DNA of 64,000 bases from the NCBI GenBank assembly GCA_019321725.1, contig CM033116.1, positions 15,877,420 through 15,941,419 of the forward strand, given 5' to 3'. The stretch is from Paulownia fortunei (lineage: Eukaryota; Streptophyta; Magnoliopsida; Lamiales; Paulowniaceae). The position numbers and the translations under genes were made by a program. The notes under the pieces were generated by a model. It did not search any database and had not been told where the DNA came from. It was given only the letters and a program-made list of their open reading frames with translations. This document shows positions 11,139 to 23,600 of the stretch, in pieces (the first letter of the stretch is position 1; every line of letters begins with the position of its first letter).

Positions 11139-13274
11139 TGTTAGAGAATGATGCCCAACGCCCTAATTAGTTTGGGTGTTTTGTATTCTTTTCCTTTGTA
11201 AAGACAATCTTATTGGAAATTATATTAATAAAAAGATATTTTCTTTATCTTATGTCTTACATTTTGGGAATCATATTAATAAAAAGATATTTTCTTTATG
11301 TTATGTCTTGAATTTTTCTTTCTACGCATTAGATAAAATCCTTAGACCAAATTCAGCAACAGGGCATGATCATGCATATGATGGCGATCATAGAACATGC
11401 CTCTAAGGTTTTGGTCTTAAATAGGTTTTGAGTAGAGGGTTTTTTGAGAGGGACATCAAATAGCCCAGAAAGACTTGTGCATACGATGTATACTCGTAAC
11501 ATGAGAATATCGCATTTCATTGGCATTAGTGTAGAGATGCATGTATGTGGGTGCTTGTTAGAGAATCTTGATTCATTAGGAATCATTGAAACTTGAAATG
11601 GAATCACAGTTATTGAATCATTTAGAGTTTCGACTTATAATCTATTCTCTAGATTCAATTGGGAGATTAGTTCTCAAAAGGACCGTACGTGTATGGTACT
11701 CGCAACTAAAATAGATTTACTCACTATTTCACCTAAGACTAGTTTGCCATGATTACTTACTAGGTATTTTCATGGATAGTGAGGTTTTTGAAATTAATGA
11801 GTTAATTTCAAGCGGATTAATTAATTAGATTAATTAATTAGAATAATTGTTATTCATAAGTTACAAATGTTATAAACTCACTACTAGTTTAGTAGTGAAC
11901 CTAAGAGGGTCACACATATTTTTAGAAAGCAACATTTTTATTTTGGGATTTTTCCAATAGTTGGAGATTAATTAGTTAATATTGATTAATTAATTAATTA
12001 GGGGTTCTATTTAATTTAATGGTTAAATTAAATTATTTAATTAAATAATTAGATTATTTAATTGGACCTAATTTGATTAGGAAGCCAATTGGAGTAAATT
12101 ATAATTAATCAATTGGATTGATTAATTTAGGTTTAAATCAATTGGATTGATTCTTGAATTTTTTAAATCTAAGCTCAAAAATTAAAGTGGATCACTTAAG
12201 AAGCCCATTAAAGTGGATCACTTAAGAAGCCCACTAGAATATGAAGAGGATAAATAAAATAAATATGATTTATTTAATTATTATATTTATATAATTGAAA
12301 TATAATATGATCAATTTTTATGAGATAAAAATCAGCCATTAGGATTTTATTTTTTATAAATATATTTTTAATATATATTTGATATATATCTATCTTGATA
12401 TTGTTTGAAGAGTTCAAATTAATATCAAGAATGTATGTAGACTAATTTTGATAAGTAATGTAGTCTCAAATAAGTCCACATACATTGGAGAGAGAAAATA
12501 TAAGATTTGTTGGAAGATTTAGAATCCTTCCAAGATTAAACTTTGAAATAGTTCAAAATTGACAAACTCTCCAATAGTTGGAGAAAAGTCAATTTTCGGC
12601 CCCTATTAATAGGGGAGGGCCGAAAATTAGTTCTTGAATTTTAGAAAAAATTGTTTAGTTAGTCTTCTATTCTTCTCTCCAAGAAAAAGAAAAGAAAATA
12701 AAGAAAAAGAAAAGTGTTTTCTTGAAAATATTGATTTTCTTGTTCTTTAAAGAAAATAGGTTTCTTAATATTCTCTTCTCTTCAAAATTTTAAGAACTTA
12801 AAGAATTAGTCTTTATTGTTCTTGAAAGGTTGTTCTTGATCCATCAATTGGATTAAAGAGCAAATATTAATTCAGATCTAGAATAGAAAATAATTTTAAG
12901 AATACTAGAAAATAATTTTAATCGGTGTTGATTTTCATATTGTGGACATGATAAAACGGAGACACGGGGATCCCTGCGAGTTCTAATAAGCAAGGAATAT
13001 AGCAATTGATTGCTTCATTCCGTATATCAACCGGAGTGCTTGAAAGGTATGATCCGAATTTAATATATTTGCTTATATTTTCACTTGAATAAGCATGATT
13101 GTTAGAATCATTTTTAAATCGAGGGAATAAATTTATTTGATAGATTTATGTTTAATAAAATTTTAAATTTTCCGCTACGCATGCCCCTTTGATTATAGCG
13201 AACCCAATAGCTGGCACATAGGACATTCCCACTTTCGTTTCATGTTATTCTAGAACATATCTCTTGCACTAACA
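11139..13274 (+). repeat. 3' LTR of the copia element (LTR1)
   Basis: It starts TGTTAGAGAATG directly after the purine tract of the copia element and ends CACTAACA, so the termini form TGTTAG/CTAACA. At 2136 bp it is long. It contains short tandem duplications, for example about 52 bp near 11215-11318 and an exact 26-bp repeat at 12181-12232. It also has an AT-rich block of ATTAATTA runs. Clear relatives lie on the minus strand at 50085-51703 and 61490-63130. Confidence 0.8.
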
Positions 13275-13398
13275 GATCAATGTCTTGATTTTTCATTGAG
13301 GTTATCTAGTCTAGGTGTGCATCAAGAAAATTTGGACGAATTTGGAGAGGATGATGATGATAAAATATGTTGTTGAGTTTCAATGGCTTTTGATTGGT

Positions 13399-15204
13399 TG
13401 TCGTAGGCCTATCAAAATTAAATTATTCTACTCAATTACTCTTACCTAGTATAGTGCAAGTAACAGACGATCTCACGAAAACCAAGGTTGATCAATTTAC
13501 TTTCAACTCACAAATTATAACATAAGACTCAATTATGCAACTACTAAACACAAATACACTTAAAAATGGGGGTTTTGAGTTGATTAACTAAGTTGCAGAA
13601 AATAAGACTAAACTATAATGCAAAAAATAAAAACTAAAGAAACGATCACAAGAGTGATTAAAGTTTGGTTAATGTTTCATTCACCACCAATAGATAATAA
13701 ATTGTTAATTAACATCAATATTATCCCCAAATTTCCATTGACATTACCAACCATAGATAACAGTAAGGTTTGTCATCCCAGTCTTTTCTTAATTTTTTGT
13801 TAGGTAAGTTCTCTACACAATTTCCTAACCATCAAACATAATTTATTGGAAGCATTAAAACGAGAAAGATAGGTTGTAAGCAACAAACACGCAAGCTCGA
13901 ATTATTCAACTTAGGTTATGTTCTTCATTGCAATTAATAAAAATATCTCATAATCATTAATGATAATTTACTACTAGTGAGTAGAAATTTAAGATAGTTA
14001 CTGATCAAGATTTTTAATCTAGTTGTAGGTAATTCTCAAGCCATACTTAGTTGTACACTCAAACAAAGCAAGAAAACACCTATTAAGAAATTAAGAAAAA
14101 AATATAAACAACCTCAATTAAAAAGTTAGATAATAACATCAAATATTTAATTATAAAAATCCATATCTAGGGCTTTGAAATCACCCTCAACTAAAAGGAA
14201 AATCTAGTCTAACATAATCGAAAAGAAAAAAAATTAAAATAAAAGATTTTAAGAGTTCAAGGGAATTGAAAAGGGAAAGAAGAAATCTAATTATAGTGAA
14301 GATATCCTCTTGGTGGATGGGTCTTCTTTTCCAAGCCTCTTTATCTTCTCTAATTCCGAAGAGCTAAAATATGTATGTAAGAATGAATTGATAAAGTCTT
14401 AGGGTTTTGGGTCTCTTATACCCTCCTCTAAATCTCATAAAATTCAACCAAAATAGTTCTTTGAAATGTAATTTTTTTCTATTGTGTGAACTAGCACTGC
14501 AACACGAGAATCCAGTGTTGTAGTGCTAAACTTTCTATTTCAGCTTGCAAATAGGCACCACGGCGTGAGTTTCCTGAGCTGCGGCGCTGAACTTTGACCT
14601 GCTGCACTATTCAGTGTATTAAGATTGATTTTTGACCTCTTTCCTGGATGAATTAGCTTTTTGTGTCAAATATAAATTGTAGCTCTATTTGTTTTTTTTC
14701 TATACCCATTTGAATCAGCTCAATATCACATCTGTAGAGAATTTTATGCAAACAATATGAATACTGCCATATCTTAAAGTTTCAATATGCAGCTGACTTT
14801 TAAACATTATTTTTATCTTCAAAATCAATTGAATTGGGATATGTTATCAACATTAAACTTTTATCCCTATCCTTTTTCTTTCCAATGAGTCAAGAATTAG
14901 GTCAATAAAGATTTGGAGCAGAAAGTTATGATCAAAATACAAATATTACCGTAATAGCACCATGGCAAGAATATTTTCGAGACTTGTGGCACTATGGCTC
15001 AAAACCTGCTACCTCATTTGGCTTCAATTTGGCTCATTTTGGTCCGGTGACTCTTAAATTTCTATTAAACAAAAACATTCATAAAAATTGAATATTAACA
15101 AGAACAAAGCAACAAAAACATAAAGGGATTGATAAAAATATGTAGAGATATGAACTTATGAGCTTTCTTAGGTGTTTCTGTCATTTTGTTAGGTGTTTTT
15201 GACA
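13399..15204 (-). repeat. Probable gypsy-type LTR remnant
   Basis: The block begins TGTCGTAGGCC and ends TTTTTGACA, giving TGTC/GACA termini. The minus strand has LTR-like text near its end (TGTTACTTGCACTATACTAG, about 13443-13462). TGATT occurs at 13391-13395 and 15205-15209 but is offset three bases from the left terminus, so the target duplication is unresolved. No coding sequence is seen; the ORF at 13618-13803 is treated as chance. Confidence 0.4.
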
Positions 15205-17016
15205 TGATTACTAGTTCAACCTTTTTTCTTACAAATGGCGCCAACTCATTTGGGAAATCAGTATTACCTCTTCAAGTTGGGTCTAAGATCGGTGGGCAAG
15301 AGGTAAGGGATGACCTAAAAAACGAACACATATTAGACTAGTTGGGGTCGTCCCAAGCTAAGACCCTCTAATGCTTAAGTAGGTTCGAGGTCGATGAAGT
15401 CACTTATAACAAGTAAATTAAATAAGTCAAAAATATTAGTTACCTTATAAAGAGTTGGTTTGGAACTACTTATATTTTTCATTACATGTGCGGCGTCTCT
15501 GATTGGAGCAGGTGTCATCATCTGAAGGGTCAAGTGTACTTCTAGCAGAGAGACCTATGAACGCATCAAGTCAGGACTTGCATAAAAATATGTGGATCCT
15601 ATCTTGATTGGTCATTAATGCCATTTTAGAAGGGCAAAACTGGAAAATAGTGATTTTTTCCTGTCACACATAATGAGTGTTCTCATACCAAATAGTGAAA
15701 TTGATCGACAATATAATCTTTATTGTTTGATTTTGAATACACAATAAAGTAAATATTTTACTTGTTCCCCACCAAAATCTCAAACCAAATAAAAACAAAA
15801 ATAATATCAAACTTATGAGTGAAGACTACATTACAAGGTAACCTATTTTCTCATTTTTTTTATTAACAAGGGAATAAGTGGTGGAGGCGTGACATCGATT
15901 AAAAAAAATCCTAAAATCACTTGAAAATTAAGAATAAAGAGAGAAAACAATTATGCGTTGATGAAATATGTAAGATTTTATCATGATCAATTAGTAAATA
16001 AGATCTTTGTTAGAATCTATTACCGTTGTATTTAATAAGTTAATCAGTTTACCAAATTTGTTTTCTTTCAGTTAATGTTATAACATTAGTCAGAACATGA
16101 ATCGAAGTACACAACGAAAAAATAAAAAAATTGACATAATAATTTTTACGTGGTTTGGATATCAAATGTCTTACTCTACGAGGCCACACCTAGAGAGACA
16201 TAATCCACTATTAGTAAAGATTTCATACAATATAATAATTGAACTTATAACACAAAATAAAGATGCTCTTTAATTTGATGTCGTTCTTGCATTGCTCTAA
16301 TGATGAACTTATTTGCGAGACTCCCTCGACTTTATTTGCCTCGTTGAACTCCTTTTAATGTTGATCGGTATCAATCAGTAGAATATTCTTTCTTGAAGGA
16401 TGTTGAATGCAATGTTTCAATGTCATTTGAAACATGCCTGAATCTCCAAAAAACTTGAAGCTCTGAATTTTTTATCAATGATGTGATGCTTTTGGAGACG
16501 GAAATTGTTACTCTCTTTTGCTGAATGTCTTCTCTAAAAACCACAATCAACCTAATGTAGTTTGTGTTTAAATACACAAATTACATTAGATAAATTCCTT
16601 CAATTACATGGAAACTTTTCTAGTGTAAGTGAAAAACTTACCTATTACAACCATTCTATGTTTCCTAATTAAACATGGAGTCAAATACAAAGAAAATTCC
16701 TACACTAAACATATAAAACTCTGAAGTTCAAACTTGGTAGAAAATCCGCTTGTTAAGGAATTCTGTGGAGCTTGAAAATAAATATTAAAAAATTAGACTT
16801 CTATCAAAACTCACGTTGCAACATAGAAATTATTTTTAGAAGAATAAAATTCAATAAAATATTATTTTACACAAATAGTGCCAACGAAATAAATCTCCAC
16901 TTAACAGTTTTGTCTATACGATTAAGTTGAGACTTTAAGATTATATAAATGTAAGATTTTTAGTTTAAATTCTAACGTGTCTCTCTAGTGATTATTTTTC
17001 TCTCAGTTGTAATTTA
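15205..17016. other. AT-rich non-coding DNA with old LTR-like debris
   Basis: No gene is recognised. At 15236 a TGGCGCC stretch followed by TTTGGGAA recalls a degraded gypsy primer-site region. The stretch 15290-15700 resembles degraded LTR sequence but has no partner here. A segment near 16140-16200 (ACGTGGTTTGGATATC) resembles dispersed plant repeats. The 68-residue frame at 16371-16577 lacks any family signal. Confidence 0.4.
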
Positions 17017-17277
17017 TTAATAGAATACTGTTTTACAACTATGAGCCCATATCTTTAACCTTTGTTAGAAAAAAAAAGGACTGTTATAGTAAAAAACACT
17101 TATTAAAGAAAATCAAATTCACACTATAAGATCTTCTAAATTAGTTATTAACATAATGATATAATTAATAGAATACTGTTTTACAACTATGAGCCCACAT
17201 CTTTAACTTTATTTTGAAAAATAAAAAGGACTATTACGGTAAAAACACTTATTAAAGAAAATCAAATTCACGCTCTA
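17017..17277 (+). repeat. Direct duplication of about 112 bp upstream of the transporter
   Basis: Copies at 17017-17127 and 17165-17277 both start TTAATAGAATACTG and both run through ACTTATTAAAGAAAATCAAA. They differ by a few substitutions and small indels. They sit 250-500 bp upstream of the transporter TATA box. Confidence 0.8.
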
Positions 17278-17361
17278 ACATATTAAGAATATAAATATAA
17301 GTACAATCAATCATTTTTTTAATCCGAACAATTAGTTACAGACTATTTTACTGCTCTCTCA

Positions 17362-17367
17362 CACGTG
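17362..17367 (+). promoter_or_regulatory. G-box (CACGTG) in the transporter promoter
   Basis: A palindromic CACGTG inside ACACGTGT lies about 170 bp upstream of the TATA box. G-boxes bind bZIP and bHLH factors, and the ACGTGT core is ABRE-like. This suits a gene whose Arabidopsis relative is linked to abscisic acid transport, but one six-base match is weak evidence. Confidence 0.4.
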
Positions 17368-17534
17368 TAGGTTCTTTTTTTGAACCAAAGGGCAAATGAG
17401 TCATTTCTGCACTTCAAAATTCGCGGTCCGTTGGCCTTCAATCGCAGACGTGGAAGACTTTCATGCTTCCTCTCTAACCAATTTTCACTCACACTCACAT
17501 TCACGAGATTTACAGGATTCAGACGTCTTCCAAT

Positions 17535-17542
17535 TATAAATA
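17535..17542 (+). promoter_or_regulatory. TATA box of the ABCG31-like gene
   Basis: TATAAATA lies 70 bp upstream of the chosen ATG (17605), implying a 5' leader of about 30-40 nt. The surrounding sequence is AT-rich and no closer TATA element is seen. Confidence 0.65.
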
Positions 17543-17604
17543 CATCAAACGTCTGTCCTTCCAATTATACATACATAATACTGTACCTAGAGATTGATTC
17601 GAGA

Positions 17605-20600
17605 ATGGCGGCGTCGAATGGGAGCGAGTTTTTCGAGTTGGACGTGGAGTTTGAGGCGGAGAACACATTTTCCCGGCCGTCCAACGCTGAGTTGGTGGCG
17701 CAGGACGAGGAGGAGCTTCGTTGGGCGGCGCTCGAGCGGCTTCCCTCGCAGCAGCGTTCCAATTTCGCTTTGGTGAGGCGCACCGCGTCGGAGTCCGATG
17801 GCGGCGAAGAGAGCACTGACACTGTCGACGTTCGGAAGCTCGATCGGTTCAACCGCGAGCTTGTTGTTAGGAGAGCACTCGCCACCACCGCACAGGACAA
17901 CTTTAAACTCCTTTCTGGGATCAAAGATCGCCTCGATAGGTAATAAATAATTTACTACGTCTACATGCAAGAACCTAGTGTAGTTTTTCAATTGATTTTG
18001 ATTTACATTTAGTCTTAAATTTTAATAAGAAAATATTTTACTTACTATGTATATTTTATATTTTTTTTGAATTTTTTCTTCTTTTATTGAAATTTAAAAT
18101 CCAATCATCATAAATATCAAACTTTCAATTTTAGTGAAGAAAATAATAGAGAAAAATCTTTGATGATATATAAACATGAAACGAAATTATTATACAAGCA
18201 AATTATAAGAACTTTTTTTCGAAAGGAAAATTTCCTCTGGTAAATCCCAGATCCAAATGGAGTGCAAATACTGGCTACGGTCGTTAGTATTTCAGGATTT
18301 TCTGGGAATGTTTTTTGTTTCTATATTTTGATGAGTTGACTATTTTTACTTATTGGAACACAGTCCTGATAAACTGGAACAAAATTGTTGGGTTCACAAA
18401 AGGGATTGGATGAGACGAAAAGTAACTGTTTTTATGAATTGATGTTATTGCTGAAATGAGTATTAGGATGCAGCCAAAGCATATTCATCTTTTAGTTGTT
18501 TATAAAAAGAAACTAGTGAATGGAAAGCTTTTACTAAATCTACAAAAGTTCATGTACAATTTTTTAATTGCATAATGGTTGCTCATTTAGAGATTGTGGG
18601 TAATAATTAAAGTTTTTTGCACTGAATTGGTTGTTATATGTCTTGAATCACTACAATTTAGGGTGGGTTTGGAGATTCCAAAAGTTGATGTTCGATTTGA
18701 GAACCTACAAATCACTGCCGATGTAAAAATAGGTTCCAGAGCTCTGCCTACTTTGGTGAATTATTCTCGTGATATGGTTGAGGTAAAGCATGTTAATCCA
18801 CTCAATTTGATTTGAGTTTTTTTTTTATATATCATTTTTCAGCAAAGACTTCCCATTTTTATTTTTATTTTGTTAACTATGAAATAACGAATTATGTACT
18901 TACTTTTTGTTTATGCAGCATTTGTTAACTAAATTGAGGATATTTCACCCAAGAAGACATGCATTAACCATCCTGAACAACATCAGTGGCGTGGTAAAAC
19001 CAGGAAGGTAAGCATTGCAGATTTTCTCATAAAACTAGTAACCACTCTGGAAAGCATGGTTGGAAAAGAGAGACTCAGCGGTTTATGCCGTTGTTGTTGT
19101 GTTTCTGTTGGCATTTTTTTTAATAAAAAACAAAAAAATTTGAAAGATACAGTACGGTAAGTATGGAAGATGTAAACTTCTATTGTAATGTGGATAGGAT
19201 TTGCGTTTTTTCTACGCCATCTAATGTTTTCTTTTTATCTTTTTTCTTTTTTTCTTTTTCTTTTTCTTTTATATGTTTTAGGAGAAAGAAGGTGTGGATT
19301 TTATCACACCTATTATATATACATATATATATTTTATTCCAAAGTGTCATGGCCTTCTAAAATTTTTTTATGGACTTCTAATATATGCATGTGCTCATGA
19401 AAGTATATATAACAATCACTTCAAATTATTATTTTTTTGAAAAAAAATGAAGATAATTTTTTTTTTCTAAAGCAACTCATGAAGGTGTGGACTTCAAGTT
19501 TAAATAATAAAAAAAAAAAAACAAAGAGGCAGAAAACTCAATGAAATTTTAAAATGAGAGGTACTCAGATGGGATGGTAACAAAATAGGAGGCAGAAAAC
19601 TCGATGAAATCGTAGCCATTGATAGATGATAATGCAAGTCTACTTTTGCCTTATTTTCCTAATATATGTTCCTTATAATAAATCAAAGATAGCTTCTTAA
19701 AGCATCTTAATACAATATTGTGGTTGTAGTCAATCATTATGAAAGAGCGTTTATTATTTTTAACTTTTTATATTATTAATTTCTATTTTTGTTTTTTATT
19801 AATTAATAAAAAGAATCTATAAATAAAACAAACTAGCTCCCGTGTAAAAAAAAAAAAAACATATATGGAATACAAAATATTTTTAAATAGATGGCAAACC
19901 CTCCAGGGCACAACTATATCGATACCGCTGTTGTCGACCTCTTCATCCCCTCACCACTAGTGTATCATAATTGATGCTAAATCGATCTGCTTGTGTTTGA
20001 TATTCAGCATGGAATAATATGTTATAGAATGAGAGGAGCATAATATCTGATTATCACTCTAATTGTCCCTTGCTAGGATGACACTGCTTTTGGGGCCTCC
20101 AGGTTCAGGAAAGTCTACATTACTTCTGGCTCTTGCTGGGAAACTTGAAAGCAGCTTGAAGGTCAGTATATGCTGATGCATCACTAGTATGACACAAATC
20201 GGTTGCATATATTTTTATATTGTTGTATGAAGGCAACAAACTGTGCAAAAGTGTTCTTTCATGTGTAGAGTTCGCAGACCTCCTAGTCTTATTGCCCATT
20301 AAGTCGTTCTCTATTCATCTTAGCAAAGCTTACAGTTAAGTGGGGGACAATTGATAAGATCTTTAGAGCCTCAGGGTAAAATTAGCAAGCAGAAGGAATA
20401 CTTTGCTTTCAGATCAGTACTTATTAGTCAACTAACAGTAGCATGCACCAAGTAACAACGGTGCATTTGCTGAAGGGTATTTGGATTGAGAAGAATGCGG
20501 TTATGAAGACCTATGGAGCTAAGTCGTTGAAGTACTGTCAATTGTAAAACACTAATACTTGCTAGGACCTCTATGAAATTGCAGTGAGAATGCATCTAAA

Positions 20601-23600
20601 TCACAGTATCCATATCCTGTTTTGGTCCTTTCCAGGCATGACCATATGATTGCGGATTAAATTTCCAACCCGACTAAACTTCAATGTACTTTTGCTAAAT
20701 TTTCTGCAATTATATTTGAATGCCCTTGAAGTTGTGTTCACCTCTATAATTTATGCAAATTCCTTTTATATTTGTTTTCAACTACAAAATAGAATCCATT
20801 TCTCAGTCTTCATGTAAATCTTTTGGTTTCAGAAAAGTGGGACTATCACATACAATGGTCGTAAGTTTGATGATTTCTTTGTTCAACGGGCTTCTGCTTA
20901 TATAGGCCAGACAGATAATCACATTGCGGAGCTAACTGTAAGAGAAACACTAGATTTTGCTGCTAGATGCCAAGGTTCAAGTGAAGGTTTTTCAGGCATG
21001 TGTTATCTTTTTTCTTTCTCTTTCCCCAAACTTCTTTATTTCTGAATATTTGTTCTCCAATCAGTCAGTCATTCGAAGCAACAATATTAAAATGTCAGTA
21101 ATATCTATTGGCAGGCTTACGCTGCATGACCTTTGAGTTTCTAATAAGATTTTTTATGTTCATCAAATAAACTGAAGGAAATACATCAATTGCTGAAAGA
21201 GAAAAGTAGTACTACAAATTAGTGTTGAATGAATTTTCAAAAAATTGAACATAAAATTTTCGATTTAACGCCTTTGATGGAGAAAGGGTCTTCAATAGCT
21301 ATTCAAGTAGCTAAGTACTGTCTGCACTTCCATATGAATATTGCTGTACCAAATATGAAGGTGTGCTTGGAACCAAATATACAAGGACGAAATTTTGTAG
21401 ACGATTCTTCCAATGAAAGTGCATTGTGGTGTTGCATGTTTGGCGATTGAACCCACCCTCTGAATCTGTGTGCCAAAACACCAAAAAGGAGGAAGTGAAA
21501 GGAAAAAAAGGAAACAAAAAACTCATTCAAATTCTGACATGGATGCTGGGGCATAAAACCTCACTGGAAGTGCCGTAACTGTACCCTTGCCTTTGAAGGC
21601 CTCAATCCAAACGATAAATTCGATATTAGTTTCGCTGCAGATTTCTATAAAGGCATTCTCTTTAATTTTGTGATTTTGAATTATTTTGCTTCAAAACTAT
21701 ACAAGTTTGCCCCCTGGTCCAGTTTAGTCGAGCTGAGTAAATGTAATGTATTTATTTAGATGGCTAAATGAACCCAACACTATGCTTGAAATGACTGGAA
21801 TAGAAAAATGGTAGAGGCTTTCCTGCAGTTAAGCAATGAACAACTGTTAAAAATAAATGATCTAGGACTAGCTCCAAGCAAAGATTATATCAGTTACTCC
21901 TTTTGTTTTTGTTTGTTTATTTTTTTTTCCAAATTGAGACCTAAATAAAGATACTAATTCATGGAAACAAAGGACTGAAGAAACCAGTATGCATTTTGAG
22001 TTTTCACCACTTATGTCTAATATTCATAAAGTAATTGTAAATTAATTCTTTCCTTTGACCTTTTATATGAGCAGTTAATTGAAGTGTTTTTCTACGTAAA
22101 TTACTTAAAACTGCTGTCAGTTTAATACTTTGCTATTCAATTCGACTTTCCATAAACAGGGAGAAAATTGAATTGATGAAGATATTTCATTTATGCATTT
22201 TTAAATTTTATATGGCAGGATATATGAAGGATCTTACCCATCTCGAGGGGGAAAGAAATATACGTCCCCGCCCTGAAATAGATGCTTATATGAAGGTGAC
22301 TTTTTTGACATACCTGAGTGTGTCGAACATTACTCCTTTCTGTTCTTTTCTTATTTAAGATATCTAATACCGAATTGCTCAGGCATCATCTGTTGGTGGT
22401 AAAAAGCACAGTGTCTCAACAGACTACATCTTGAAAGTTCTTGGTCTAGATGTATGTTCAGATACACTAGTTGGTAATGACATGCTCAGGGGTGTTTCAG
22501 GGGGACAAAGGAAGAGAGTGACTACAGGTCTCTCTCTCTCTCTCTCTCTGCATGAATGTTTTTCTTTGTACTTTGTGTGCATACTCATTTTGATCTGGAT
22601 AGTTCCAATTACTGGATTTCTATTTACCTAATGTCTAATCAACAAAGTTATTTGCTAAGATTTATAAAATTCTGTTAAATGGAAAGCCAACTGAATGATG
22701 ACAGTGCAGGACGCTTCTTGTATTCCTAGTGGATAACCAATATTTGATCAGTGATCTTAGTACGTTATGGTGTTTATATATAGTGAAAATGAAAGCTAAA
22801 GAATATTGCTCGTAAGATTTGAGTTGATCATGTCACATGATTTTGTGGACTCTTAAAAATTATTAGAAATTCTCAGTTATTCAAGTTCTCACGACACTTC
22901 TAGGCTTAATTATGAATCTTGGAGTACAATGTTTAAAATATTGAGAAAAACATTTTCCTGTATTAGGTTTTAAAGAAAAACATGAAATAGATGCATACAC
23001 TTACTTATTTAAGGAATATTTGTCTTTTTTGCATTTATTCTTTTTCATTATCCAAGACTTTAACTATACTCAAACAATCCTTTAGATTTGGCTTTTATTT
23101 CTAAAGAAGGAAAGGCCAGTTTTCACTTTCCTTTTCATTTCCTACTTGAAATCAAAGATCCAACTGGAGTAGAGTCAGAAAAAACCAAAATCTGGTTAGA
23201 TAACCAAAGGGGCAAAAGTTTTTGGTTAAGTTCAAAGGGAAATGTACAAGAAAATATCATTCTCAAGAGTTTTTTGAGAATTACCAGTGGAATTCTTTTG
23301 GTTTTGGTACTTAAAGGTAACTCTTACATTGGAAGTTATGGGTGGAACTTTTTCAGCTGATTAGATTTTGTACTACAGTGGTACTTTACCTTATTCTGGG
23401 ACTGGTGAGGCTGTGAATTATTGGTAACTATGTAAATTTGTTATTTTGACATTGATCAAATATTGTGTATGTGAACATGCATGAAAGAACCCTTCAATAA
23501 GTTCTCCTTGTGGTTCTCATGGGGATATTGATCTTTGTCTGCTTTACACAGGAGAAATGGTGGTTGGGCCCCGGAAAACACTTTTTATGGATGAAATATC

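Larger units (their letters stand above)
5289..13274 (+). mobile_element. Decayed Ty1/copia element, plus strand, 5' LTR missing
   Basis: Copia gag, zinc knuckle, protease, integrase, reverse transcriptase and RNase H follow in order from about 5659 to 11075, all with stops and frameshifts. The 3' LTR is at 11139-13274 and is preceded by the purine tract GTGGGAGAT. No matching LTR or tRNA-Met primer site is seen upstream of gag. The element is cut off at 5288/5289, where the minus-strand gypsy element begins. A solo LTR is inserted in gag (6201-7815). Confidence 0.85.

Noticed and set aside
15236..15260. TGGCGCC...TTTGGGAA as a Tat-type primer binding site
   Set aside because: The match is gapped and weak, and no matching LTR pair with consistent boundaries was found; kept only as debris.
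17380..17604. Longer start for the transporter using an ATG at 17380
   Set aside because: The upstream ATG precedes the TATA box at 17535 and adds 75 residues absent from the family; [12 protein letters not shown] at 17605 matches the known N-terminus.
23088..23360. 90-codon ORF between exons 7 and 8 of the transporter
   Set aside because: It sits wholly within intron 7 and shows no relation to known proteins.
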